From Desulfobacter sp. (lineage in GTDB: Bacteria > Desulfobacterota > Desulfobacteria > Desulfobacterales > Desulfobacteraceae): a DNA stretch of 64,000 nt. The notes beneath the pieces were generated by a model. The model worked only from the letters and a program-made list of their open reading frames with translations, had not been told where the DNA came from and made no database searches. Positions 34,459-42,183 of the stretch are shown here, in pieces. The DNA lies in contig CP054837.1 in assembly GCA_028768525.1 (NCBI GenBank), positions 5,452,001 to 5,516,000 of the forward strand, given 5' to 3'. The first letter of the stretch is position 1. Every line of letters starts with the position of its first letter. The position numbers and the translations under genes were made by a program.

Positions 34459-36105
34459 ATGTTTAGATCCCCTTCTCCCTCTTTTTCAAAAGGACTGGCC
34501 GCAGCGGCATTGGCGGCCCTGATCGTGCTGGCTGCTGCCGGTACCGGGGTTTGCAAAGGCCCGAAAACCGTAGCGGTCTTCCCCTTTGAAATGAATACCC
34601 AGCAGGACTTAGGTTTTCTCCAGAACGGCCTGTTCTCCATGCTCACCTCCCGGCTCTCCGACGCCGGAAAGGTGGACGTTCTGGACCGGGAAACCGTTGA
34701 CAGGGCCCTGGCAAAAGCCAAGACCAATGCCGCCACCCAGGGGGCACTCACCGAAGCCAAGGCCAAAATAATCGGTGCTGACCTGGGCGTGGATTACGTC
34801 CTCTTCGGCAGCCTTACCAATTTCGGAGAGAGCGTCAGTCTGGACGCCAAGATGGTGGACATAACCGGCAAGAAGGAAACCCTTGCATTCTTCGAGCAGA
34901 GCAACACCATGGGCGATGTTATCCCTCTGGTCAACTCCTTTGCCGGGGATATTAACTATAAGATGTTTAACCGCCGCATCGACAACAAACTTTACGCCCG
35001 GCCCCAAGATCAGCAGCCCCAGGCTCCCGGCGGACTCCAGTACGCCGGCGGACCTGGCACCTATGGCGGTGGCGGAATGATGGCTATGAGAGGCGGACAG
35101 GGATTTTCCACCCACTTGAAACTAAAAGATACCATACGTGCCATGGATGCTGGCGATCTGAACGGCGACGGTCGGGTCCAGGTGATTGCTGCCACAGATG
35201 ATAAACTTTCGATTTACCACCTTGAAGGAACCATCCTTGCCCTGGAAAAGGAATTGGAGTATGCCTCTTACTTGAAAATTGTCGGTATCGATATTGCTGA
35301 TATCAACGGGAACGGATATCCGGAGATTTTTGTGTCGGCCCTGACGGTTCACGGCGACACCATGGCCTCCTTCGTGGTTGAGTACAACGGAAGTACATAT
35401 GCCACTTTGGAGGATGATCAGTCCATATACTACCGGGTGGTGACCACAGCCGAAGGAAGCCAGCTTTTATTGGGCCAGGATAAGGGGGAAGATCCCTATG
35501 ACGGCAATATCTATATCATGAGTTCACGAAATAACTCTTATGACAAGGAAAAAAGAATCCGGGTGCCGAGGAATACTTCTGTGTTGTCTTTGGCCAGGGG
35601 ACCTGTAATGACAGAAGGCGGAGAAGAATACCTGAGCATCAACCGCCACCAGCGGCTTGTGGCCATCAGCGACTCCGGCAGTATGGAATGGGAAAGCACA
35701 AATAAATACGGCGGGACGGCCAATGTCTGGCTCATGCCCAAGGTTGACAGCGATGCCACCTACAGGGAACGGGTCTATCTCAATCCGAGGGTGAGATTCC
35801 ATGATGTCGGAGAAGAGGGTAAGAAAAAGGCATTTGTCATTAAAAATACCGAGATCGGCGGAGGTGCTTTCGGCAGGTACAAAAAATTCAAAGAGGGGCA
35901 TATACAGATGATGGCATGGAACGGAATTGCCATGGCCCCATTGTTTCAGACAGTCCCTGTGCAGGGCTGGATATCCGATTTTGCCATTGCCGACCTGGAC
36001 GGCGACGGAGAAAAAGAACTGGTGGTTTCAGCGGTGACCAGGACAAAACTGGCCATTCTGGCCAAGGATAAGACCTCGAACATTATCTCTTATAAATTAA
36101 AATAG
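34459..36105 (+). CDS. exported protein with FlgO/CsgG-like N-domain and VCBS/FG-GAP repeats
   Basis: This 548-residue protein has a signal peptide (cleavage probably after GTGVCK). Residues 30-170 resemble the FlgO/CsgG-type periplasmic domain (TVAVFPFEMNTQQDLGFLQ, VDYVLFGSLTNFGESVSLDA). The rest contains VCBS/FG-GAP beta-propeller repeats with calcium-site-like signatures DLNGDGRVQVIAA, DINGNGYPEIFVSA and DLDGDGEKELVVSA. It is likely surface or periplasmic. Its N-domain has a shorter relative at 41538-42173. It precedes the porin gene by 136 bases. The function is unknown; an envelope sensor or scaffold is possible. Confidence 0.72.
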   Translation: MFRSPSPSFSKGLAAAALAALIVLAAAGTGVCKGPKTVAVFPFEMNTQQDLGFLQNGLFSMLTSRLSDAGKVDVLDRETVDRALAKAKTNAATQGALTEAKAKIIGADLGVDYVLFGSLTNFGESVSLDAKMVDITGKKETLAFFEQSNTMGDVIPLVNSFAGDINYKMFNRRIDNKLYARPQDQQPQAPGGLQYAGGPGTYGGGGMMAMRGGQGFSTHLKLKDTIRAMDAGDLNGDGRVQVIAATDDKLSIYHLEGTILALEKELEYASYLKIVGIDIADINGNGYPEIFVSALTVHGDTMASFVVEYNGSTYATLEDDQSIYYRVVTTAEGSQLLLGQDKGEDPYDGNIYIMSSRNNSYDKEKRIRVPRNTSVLSLARGPVMTEGGEEYLSINRHQRLVAISDSGSMEWESTNKYGGTANVWLMPKVDSDATYRERVYLNPRVRFHDVGEEGKKKAFVIKNTEIGGGAFGRYKKFKEGHIQMMAWNGIAMAPLFQTVPVQGWISDFAIADLDGDGEKELVVSAVTRTKLAILAKDKTSNIISYKLK

Positions 36106-36127
36106 TAATTGGAAATTTAAAAATTAA

Positions 36128-36156
36128 TTGACAAATCAATTATAAATTGATTTAAG
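36128..36156 (+). promoter_or_regulatory. promoter of porin 1 with internal palindrome
   Basis: TTGACA (36128-36133), 17 bases, then TTTAAG (36151-36156). The spacer holds a perfect inverted repeat, AATCAATT ATA AATTGATT (36134-36152), which would place an operator over the -35/-10 interval. No known factor is assigned. Confidence 0.5.
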
Positions 36157-36169
36157 AGTGTAAATATTT

Positions 36170-36202
36170 GGTTCCAGGCCTTTAAAAGGATGGCTTGGGA
36201 CC
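36170..36202 (+). promoter_or_regulatory. 5' UTR hairpin of porin 1 mRNA with GGA loop
   Basis: An 11-bp stem with two G-U pairs (36170-36180 with 36192-36202) closes an 11-base loop, TTTAAAAGGAT. The loop ends 50 bases before the ATG. It could stabilise the message or present a protein-binding site of CsrA type (GGA in a loop). The second porin has a similar element. Confidence 0.6.
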
Positions 36203-36241
36203 AGATTTCAGGTAGTGTGTTTAATTCAAAAGGAGAAAAAG

Positions 36242-37288
36242 ATGAAAAAATTTATTGTAGCCATTGCAGCATTTGCAATGATGACCGGTTCTGCCTTTGC
36301 AGCAGACTGGGCTTTTTACGGCGATGCCCGTGTTGACACTTTTTACAGTTCCACTGACGTTATCAACGGTGCTAACGGCGAAACTAATATTGCTGAATCT
36401 CTCATGGGTACTTCCCGTGTAGGTGCCAACGTCACCGTTTCCGATGAGCTCGTTGGTAACTTTGAGTTCAGAGCTGTCGACGGCGATATCACTCTCCGTC
36501 GTCTGTTCGGCGAATGGAACTTTGGTGCAGGTAAACTGTTGGTAGGCCAGGAATGGACTCCCTGTAATATTGCTTATTCTTCTCAGGTGTACGGCGATGA
36601 CGGCATGGGCGATACCGGTGATGTGACTTCTCTCCGCGCTCCCATGATCCAGCTGACCTTCGGCGATTTCAAAATTGCCGCTGTTTCCCCGGACACTACT
36701 GCTATAATCCCTGGCGCAACCCAGGAAGTTGACCTTCCCACCATCGAAGTTAAATACTCCCACGCCTTCGATAACATTACCCTCGACCTGGCAGCCGGTT
36801 ACAACACCTACAAAGAAACTACTGGCGGCGTAGAATATGATATCGACTCCTATGTTATAGGTGCCGGTGTTAAAGCTACCTTCGGTGCTGTTATGCTGGC
36901 TGGTAACATCATGTTCGGTCAGAATGCCGGTAACATCATCGGTGTTGATACTGATCTTGACGGCCTTACTGCTGCTACCAATACCAACGATGGCTATGCC
37001 ACTTGGAACGGTACTCAGGTTTTTGATACTGACGTAACTGGTTACCAGCTGGTTGCTGCATACACTGTAAACGACATGTTCCGTCTGGAAGCCGGTTACG
37101 GTTATGTGGAAGCCGATTCTGATGACGCAACTATTGCCGATGATGAAGCTGCCAACTACTATGTTCAGGCTGCCATCACTCTGGCTCCCGGCGTAACCGT
37201 AACTCCCGAAATCGGTGTTTACGATTACGAAGAAAACAACGACGGCGAGATCACTTACTACGGCGCTAAATGGCAGATCAACTTCTAA
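36242..37288 (+). CDS. outer-membrane porin 1
   Basis: This protein of about 348 residues has a signal peptide cleaved near GSAFAADW, a beta-barrel pattern and the C-terminal KWQINF ending in Phe, as needed for barrel assembly. The barrel begins ADWAFYGDARVDTFY and has LRRLFGEWNFGAGKLLVGQEWTP in the middle. The ATG at 36242 has AAAAGGAG upstream. Codon use (many GGT, GCT, GTT) indicates high expression. Ion or substrate specificity is unknown. It shares layout with porin 2 (315 bases downstream), suggesting duplication. Intrinsic terminator follows. Confidence 0.88.
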   Translation: MKKFIVAIAAFAMMTGSAFAADWAFYGDARVDTFYSSTDVINGANGETNIAESLMGTSRVGANVTVSDELVGNFEFRAVDGDITLRRLFGEWNFGAGKLLVGQEWTPCNIAYSSQVYGDDGMGDTGDVTSLRAPMIQLTFGDFKIAAVSPDTTAIIPGATQEVDLPTIEVKYSHAFDNITLDLAAGYNTYKETTGGVEYDIDSYVIGAGVKATFGAVMLAGNIMFGQNAGNIIGVDTDLDGLTAATNTNDGYATWNGTQVFDTDVTGYQLVAAYTVNDMFRLEAGYGYVEADSDDATIADDEAANYYVQAAITLAPGVTVTPEIGVYDYEENNDGEITYYGAKWQINF

Positions 37289-37326
37289 TTTAGAAGTTAT
37301 CCCAGATAACACTGCCTGAATTTTAC

Positions 37327-37365
37327 AAAGGGCTGATGGTTGATAAAACCATCAGCCCTTTTTTT
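37327..37365 (+). terminator. terminator after porin 1
   Basis: A perfect 15-bp stem (37327-37341 with 37347-37361), a 5-base loop and a T run. It separates the two porin transcripts. Confidence 0.9.
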
Positions 37366-37602
37366 GTGTGCAAGTCAATCTTTAATGGTTCAGTCTCCAG
37401 AAAGTTTGTCAATGTTTGTCAAATGTAAAAAAATGTTGTTAAAGGTGTTGACAAGGATATGCGAATTTTGATTAAGTAGATCCTGAACAATGTTCACCAA
37501 ACAGATGTTTGGTCTTTCCTTCAGGGACCACCGGTGTTTAAAAGGACCACCGGTGGTCTGTCAGGCGGGGAAGAGGATCAACTTTTAACAAAAGGAGAAA
37601 AG
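37366..37602 (+). promoter_or_regulatory. porin 2 leader and promoter region
   Basis: This stretch between porin 1 and porin 2 has no gene. It holds a promoter (TTGACA at 37448-37453, 17 bases, ATTAAG at 37471-37476), a direct repeat GGACCACCGGTG (37525-37536 and 37544-37555), and a leader hairpin listed separately. The promoter -35 and the TTAAG portion of the -10 resemble porin 1. Confidence 0.5.
37526..37558 (+). promoter_or_regulatory. 5' UTR hairpin of porin 2 mRNA with GGA loop
   Basis: A perfect 9-bp stem, GACCACCGG (37526-37534) with CCGGTGGTC (37550-37558), encloses a 15-base loop that contains TTTAAAAGGA (37537-37546), the same ten bases as in the porin 1 loop. The motif ends 56 bases before the ATG. 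The stem sequences differ between the two porins, so the structure and loop, not the stem, are what they share. Confidence 0.6.
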
Positions 37603-38811
37603 ATGAAAAAACTAATGGCAATTGCAGTGTTGATGCTGCTTATGACCGGCTCTGCCTGGGCCGCCGCCGAGTGGAATTTTTACGGCAGTGCCAGGATTTC
37701 GACTTTTTATTCGGATATTGAAAATAATCCGTTTTTGACTGGCACGCCGAATACGGACAATTTTGAGATGGATAACAATGGTAATGCCCGTGTCGGCGCC
37801 AATATAAAGGTCAGTGATACTTTAACCGGCCGTTTTGAGTTTGGTGCAAAGAATGCGGATATCAACCTGCGTATCCTCTGGGGTGAATGGGACTTCGGCG
37901 CCGGCTCTCTGGGGGTCGGCCAGAATTACACCCCGCTTCTCATGCCGTATTCTAATCAGGTCTATAATATCTATGCCCGTAAGGACGGCGATACAAATAT
38001 GAGTCTTTTTGGTATGCTGTACGGAAAACGGGAACCCATGATCCGATTGAAATTCGGCAATTTTCAGATCGCTGCTGTTGCGCCCCGGCTGAGGGTTTAT
38101 TCGTATGCTACTACGATTGGTACCGCAGGAAGTACAGCTGTCAGCGGAACTGCTGCGTACTACAATGATCAACCGAATTCCCAGGTTAAATTGCCTAACA
38201 TTCAAGCCAAGTATAAGATTGATTTTGACTGCGGCCACATTAATCTTGCTGGCGGCTATCAGACCTATGATTTGCTCGACAACGGCGAAGAATTCAAGGT
38301 AGAGTCCTACGTGCTTGCACTGGGCGGCCGGTTGAATGTCGGTAAAGCTTATTTCAAGGGTGATATTTGGGGCGGGCAGAATGTTGGCAACCTGGCAGAT
38401 ATTCTTGTTAGCGGCAGTATCGCTAGTACTATGGCGGCCGCTGGTGGCGGGGATCTGGACGGTGCCGGGCTTGGCTTTGCCCGGTGGAGTGATGGTAATA
38501 TTTATACTGCAACTGCTGGAGCGGCAGGCGTCGCAAGAGGCGTTACAAATAACGATGCTATTGCTGGCCTGATTGTTGCCGGTTATGAAATCAGAAAAGG
38601 GCTGTATGTAGAAGCTGGTTACGGATACACCAGGACAGAACTTGATGTTGGTGGTGCCACAAAAGATGATGCAGAGACCTGGTATGTCCAATCTACCATA
38701 TTCCTTGCCCCCGGCGTATTTATCACCCCGGAAATCGGCGGATTCAACGGTAAACAGACAGGTGATCCGGATATCTTTTATTACGGTGCCAAATGGCAGA
38801 TTAACTTCTAA
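37603..38811 (+). CDS. outer-membrane porin 2
   Basis: This protein of about 402 residues has a signal peptide (cleavage near GSAWAAAEW), an N-terminal EWNFYGSARISTFYSD and the same C-terminal barrel end KWQINF as porin 1. Middle region LRILWGEWDFGAGSLGVGQNYTP parallels porin 1, so the two are paralogues; porin 2 has extra loop sequence rich in Ala and Gly. The ATG at 37603 has AAAAGGAG upstream, chosen over an in-frame earlier ATG that would not give a signal peptide. Codon use is less biased than in porin 1. Confidence 0.87.
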   Translation: MKKLMAIAVLMLLMTGSAWAAAEWNFYGSARISTFYSDIENNPFLTGTPNTDNFEMDNNGNARVGANIKVSDTLTGRFEFGAKNADINLRILWGEWDFGAGSLGVGQNYTPLLMPYSNQVYNIYARKDGDTNMSLFGMLYGKREPMIRLKFGNFQIAAVAPRLRVYSYATTIGTAGSTAVSGTAAYYNDQPNSQVKLPNIQAKYKIDFDCGHINLAGGYQTYDLLDNGEEFKVESYVLALGGRLNVGKAYFKGDIWGGQNVGNLADILVSGSIASTMAAAGGGDLDGAGLGFARWSDGNIYTATAGAAGVARGVTNNDAIAGLIVAGYEIRKGLYVEAGYGYTRTELDVGGATKDDAETWYVQSTIFLAPGVFITPEIGGFNGKQTGDPDIFYYGAKWQINF

Positions 38812-38855
38812 AATAAAGTCGATTTTAGCCACCATCTCCGCCTGAAAAATAAAAG

Positions 38856-38888
38856 GCTCGGCAGAAGCGTTTCTGTCGAGCTTTTTTT
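38856..38888 (+). terminator. terminator after porin 2
   Basis: An 11-bp stem with one G-U pair (38856-38866 with 38871-38881), a 4-base loop and seven T. Confidence 0.85.
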
Positions 38889-39135
38889 GCTTAGGGCGGC
38901 CCTTTAGGTGAAAGGTTATAAAATTGTAAACCTGGAAAATTCGTTAGTCTGCTATGTGTGTAGTCGGGGGGGGGGGGGAGGCTGCCGGCGGCCTTGTCAG
39001 AGTTTGGAAAAGCTTGAAAAATGGTGTATTGCATGGTAGCCAGGGGGGATACCGGTAGAACAAATAGGCTCTTAACAAAAGCCGAACGTGGCTTGTAATT
39101 TAAGGGGGTTGCTGGATAAGTATGTGTTATGGATA
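38889..39135. other. non-coding spacer with a 13-base G run
   Basis: No convincing gene is visible between the porin 2 terminator and the IS630 element. The only striking feature is a run of 13 G (38966-38978), which is a likely slippage or sequencing-error site. Confidence 0.6.
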
Positions 39136-39529
39136 TAGTGATTTTCAAAATAACTTTCCAATTGACGTAGTTTTCCGAGTTCTCATTGGATTGTCGATAA
39201 CATCAAGGATTGCTGTGTCCAATCCGTCAATTAGTTGCTGAATTTTACGGCAGACATGATTATTAAACCATCGTGCTTTTATAGTATCCCAGATCTGTTC
39301 TATTGGATTTAAATCTTGTGAATACGGTGGCAGAAACATTGGTTTGAAATTGTAAAAATCAATTGTTTTCTTTTTGTGCCAGGATGCATTATCCATAATT
39401 AAAACATTGCGCTTCCGAGAAAAGGAAATCATCTCTGAAGCTTCTCCAAGAAAGGCTTGAAATGTATCTGCGTCTGAGTGAGACGTTGTCCAAGACAAAA
39501 AATCCCCGAGTCCTGGGGCAGACCAGTCA

Positions 39530-39536
39530 CATTACG
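39530..39536. repeat. target-site duplication of IS481, left copy
   Basis: CATTACG lies directly before the left end of IS481 and again directly after its right end (40737-40743). The flanking bases TCA also match on both sides, which makes the exact boundary uncertain by up to three bases. Confidence 0.75.
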
Positions 39537-40736
39537 TGTAGTAGTTCAGACTTGATCTGACAAATACCGGTTTTGAAAAGGTGTCTGTCAGGTCAAATCT
39601 AAGCTATCATTTTTTCCTGACAAATAGTTCTTCCTTCTTCAAGGGTCTCGATTGGAGTCCTACCACAACACATTTTACCTTGATGAGTTCGCTCATTGTT
39701 ATAGTAGTAAAGCCACGAGTCCAGATCACTTTGCAACATTTGAATATCGGTGTAAATCTTTTTTCTAAAAGTCACCTGATAAAATTCCTGTAATATCGTT
39801 TTATGAAATCGCTCACAGATCCCATTTGTCTGTGGATGGCGTGCCTTGGTTTTGGTGTGATCAATGTCGTTAATCGCCAAATATAGCTGATAATCATGCT
39901 TTTCGGCCTTACCGCAGTACTCGGTTCCTCTGTCTGTTAAAATTCTCAACATTGGAAGTTTGTTGTTTTCAAAAAAAGGGAGGACCCGATCATTGAGCAG
40001 ATCGGCTGACGTTATAGGTGTTTTGGTGTTATAGAGTTTAGCAAAAGCGACCTTGGAATATGTATCAACAAATGTCTGCTGGTAAACTCGCCCAACACCT
40101 TTCAACGTCCCAACGTAAAACGTATCCTGGGATCCGAGGTAGCCAGGGTGGAAAGTCTCAATTTCTCCGTGGGCTGCATCATCCTGCTTTTTGCGTTCAA
40201 GTGCCTGGACCTGTGTTTCAGTCAGAATCATCTTCTCGTCGGCCATCCTCTTTTCAAGCGCTATAAGGCGTTTTTTAAAGCATTCTAACTGGTGCCGAAG
40301 CCAGACACTTCTAACACCGCTTGGTGAGATAAATACACCCCGTTTTCGCAACTCATTGCTTGCACGGACCTGGCCATGTGCGGGTTGTTCAATAGCATAT
40401 TCAACAACAGCGTCTTCCGTTGCTTCATCTACTCTGTTTTTAAGGTTCGGTTTTCTGCGATTTTGATCAAAGAGAGCATCGAGACCATTATCATCTACGG
40501 CATTTTTATATCGGTAAAACGTATCTCTTGAAAGCCCCATAATTTTGCAAGCCTGAGAAACATTACCGAGTTCTTCTGCCAGATTTAAAAGTCCTACTTT
40601 GTGTTTAATGATTTTTTTGCTACCATGCAGCATGAGGGTTACTCCTTGTTTTGATATTTTGGTTTGGTCACCTTTATCAAAACCGGTAACCCTCTTTTTT
40701 TCAAGAGGACTGTCAGATTTTATCTAAACTAATTCA
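39537..40736 (-). mobile_element. IS481-family insertion sequence, apparently intact
   Basis: A 1200-bp element with imperfect 26-bp terminal repeats that begin TG and end ATCTGACA (TGTAGTAGTTCAGACTTG... against TGAATTAGTTTAGATAAA...). It is flanked by a 7-bp direct repeat, carries one full transposase gene and is inserted in the IS630 transposase. Both the repeats and the reading frame are intact, so recent activity is likely. Confidence 0.85.
39599..40633 (-). CDS. IS481-family transposase
   Basis: This 344-residue protein has an N-terminal helix-turn-helix (NVSQACKIMGLSRDTFYRYK) and an integrase-core domain with a complete DDE triad: QQTFVDTYSKVAF, LTDRGTEYCG and NGICERFHKTIL. The N- and C-termini look intact (ATG with GGAGT upstream on the minus strand). 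It should be functional. Confidence 0.9.
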   Translation of the reverse strand: MLHGSKKIIKHKVGLLNLAEELGNVSQACKIMGLSRDTFYRYKNAVDDNGLDALFDQNRRKPNLKNRVDEATEDAVVEYAIEQPAHGQVRASNELRKRGVFISPSGVRSVWLRHQLECFKKRLIALEKRMADEKMILTETQVQALERKKQDDAAHGEIETFHPGYLGSQDTFYVGTLKGVGRVYQQTFVDTYSKVAFAKLYNTKTPITSADLLNDRVLPFFENNKLPMLRILTDRGTEYCGKAEKHDYQLYLAINDIDHTKTKARHPQTNGICERFHKTILQEFYQVTFRKKIYTDIQMLQSDLDSWLYYYNNERTHQGKMCCGRTPIETLEEGRTICQEKMIA

Positions 40737-40743
40737 CATTACG
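40737..40743. repeat. target-site duplication of IS481, right copy
   Basis: CATTACG, the partner of 39530-39536. Confidence 0.75.
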
Positions 40744-41482
40744 TTCATACGCAGATGATCTCCGTTTTTCACAACTTTTGATTTGTTTCCTTTTTTATCC
40801 CAGCGCCTTCTTGGCCTAGGATCGTCTTCAAATCCAGATTCGTCTCGAAACCATATTTCTATATTTTTTTCGTTATATTACAAATCCAGATCTTTAATGA
40901 ATTTCTGGCGTTTTTCTTGATCATTGCGATCCGGAAAAGGTTGTGGGACTTTCAGAGCATAGCCCTGATCATGAAAAAACGAACCACGGTTTGATAACTA
41001 CATTCGACCTCATAGGCCTCGCTGATATATTCATGGAATGCTTTTGCAGTCCAAAACTCCCGGTTAGCTTCTTTGGGGTTTGCGATTAAATACGCATATT
41101 TCTTTGCTTCATCTCCTTTTAGAATAGCAGTTCGGCCAGGCCGCTTTTTCACAATTAAACCATCAGCACCTTTTTTATTGAAAAAGTTAATCCAGTTCCT
41201 GACAGCTCTATCTCCCACCATAAGAGCTTGACAAACATTCGGTCTTGGAACGCCGGTCAATAAGAATTGTATGGCCGTGCATATTTGAGAAGTTTAACTT
41301 AATCCAACCCGAGAAGCTTCCTTTAACTCCTTAATTGTAACATTCTCGGGATTGGGATGAATGAGTGAGCGGGCCATACATTCATATCTATTCATACTTC
41401 AGTAAGAATGTTTAGCTTTATTTGAGATTCTTTCGGAACGTAATTTTGATAACGGCTATTGAATACGCTTATGGTGGTTCGT

Positions 41483-41508
41483 CGCCGGGGAGGACGGATT
41501 CCCCGGCG
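41483..41508 (-). terminator. GC-rich hairpin after the FlgO-like gene
   Basis: A 9-bp stem (41483-41491 with 41500-41508) with an 8-base loop lies 30 bases beyond the stop of the minus-strand FlgO-like gene. No T run follows, so it may be a weak or factor-dependent terminator. Confidence 0.35.
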
Positions 41509-41537
41509 GCAAGAGGTGGCAAAAGGATAGCAGCAGG

Positions 41538-42173
41538 TTAGAATAGATATTTCCAGACCTTCCAGCCGACTTCTTCCTCCGGCTGCCAGCCCTGGGGGAC
41601 CTGCATGAGGTGCTCCGGGTTTTTCCGTTTCAGGTCGTTGAGCATCTTTTGTTTTTCCTGTTCCATTTCTTCCCAGGTGAGGGTGGTTCTTTCAAAGATC
41701 CGGTGGTTGATGGCGGCTGCGATGCGGTCCACCCTATTGATCAATTCGTCGGCGTTCTTGGACTGTTCGAAAAAGGCCATGAACCGTTTGTTGGTCATGT
41801 CGTAGACCCGGGCGTCAATACTGAAGGCGCCGGCAAGCCCGGTGATGGTGCCGGTGAGGATATAGTCGGTTTTTTCTTTCTGGTAAACGGTTTTGATCAA
41901 TTCATTGCCTGACAGGCTGCCGATTTCGTCCAGAGCGTCATTCATTTTGGCCGGCGGGACCACGGCCACCTTTCCGGGCCAGGTGAGTCTGGAGTAGAGC
42001 ATGCGGCAGATACCGGGTTTGACATAATCCATGTTTTTATCGGCATGGATGGTAAAGGGCAGAACAGCCAGCGTTTGTCCAGTCTGGCCAACGGCCGGGG
42101 AAAGGGGGAGGGCGGTTGCGGCCAGGATAGCGGCCGTTATCATATATTTACGGATTGAATGGATCATATTCAC
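41538..42173 (-). CDS. exported FlgO/CsgG-like protein, paralogue of the N-domain at 34459
   Basis: This 211-residue protein has a signal peptide (cleavage near SPAVGQ) and a domain similar to residues 30-170 of the VCBS protein at 34459: TLAVLPFTIHADKNMDYVK, TDYILTGTITGLAGAFSIDA and MAFFEQSKNADELINRVD line up with the corresponding stretches there. The C-terminal tail is charged (WEEMEQEKQKMLNDLKRK). It sits 10 bases downstream of gatB and is probably co-transcribed with it. Function unknown; likely periplasmic. Confidence 0.7.
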   Translation of the reverse strand: MNMIHSIRKYMITAAILAATALPLSPAVGQTGQTLAVLPFTIHADKNMDYVKPGICRMLYSRLTWPGKVAVVPPAKMNDALDEIGSLSGNELIKTVYQKEKTDYILTGTITGLAGAFSIDARVYDMTNKRFMAFFEQSKNADELINRVDRIAAAINHRIFERTTLTWEEMEQEKQKMLNDLKRKNPEHLMQVPQGWQPEEEVGWKVWKYLF

Positions 42174-42183
42174 TTTTATACCT

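Larger units (their letters stand above)
39145..41395 (-). pseudogene. IS630-family transposase, broken by stops, frameshift and IS481 insertion
   Basis: The N-terminal part starts with MNRYECMARSLIHPNPENV (ATG at 41393-41395), meets an in-frame TAA about 32 codons in, then continues in the same frame with the helix-turn-helix region (RAVRNWINFFNKKGADGL). A frameshift follows near 40965, where FFHDQGYALKVPQPFP continues in another frame. IS481 then splits the gene. The C-terminal catalytic half (39145-39498) keeps LIMDNASWHK and LNPIEQIWDTIKARW with the second Asp and the Glu of the DDE triad. The gene cannot make active protein. Confidence 0.85.
39136..41458 (-). mobile_element. IS630-family element, inactivated and interrupted
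   Basis: Imperfect terminal inverted repeats of about 25 bases are seen at both ends: TAGTGATTTTCAAAATAAC on the left and, as reverse complement of the right end, TAGCCGTTATCAAAATTACG. Each begins with the TA expected of IS630/Tc1-type insertion. Without the nested IS481 element and its 7-bp duplication the element would be 1116 bp, normal for the family. Its transposase frame is broken in several places. Confidence 0.75.

Noticed and set aside
36221..37312. 363-codon open frame antisense to porin 1
   Set aside because: It mirrors the biased codons of the porin, has no ribosome site and encodes a low-complexity protein rich in Val, Ser and Gly.
37822..38835. 337-codon open frame antisense to porin 2
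   Set aside because: Same reason as for porin 1; no start signal and no recognisable domain.
41240..41395. In-frame TAA in the IS630 transposase considered as recoding
   Set aside because: TAA is not known to encode selenocysteine, and the same gene also has a frameshift and an insertion, so decay is the simple explanation.
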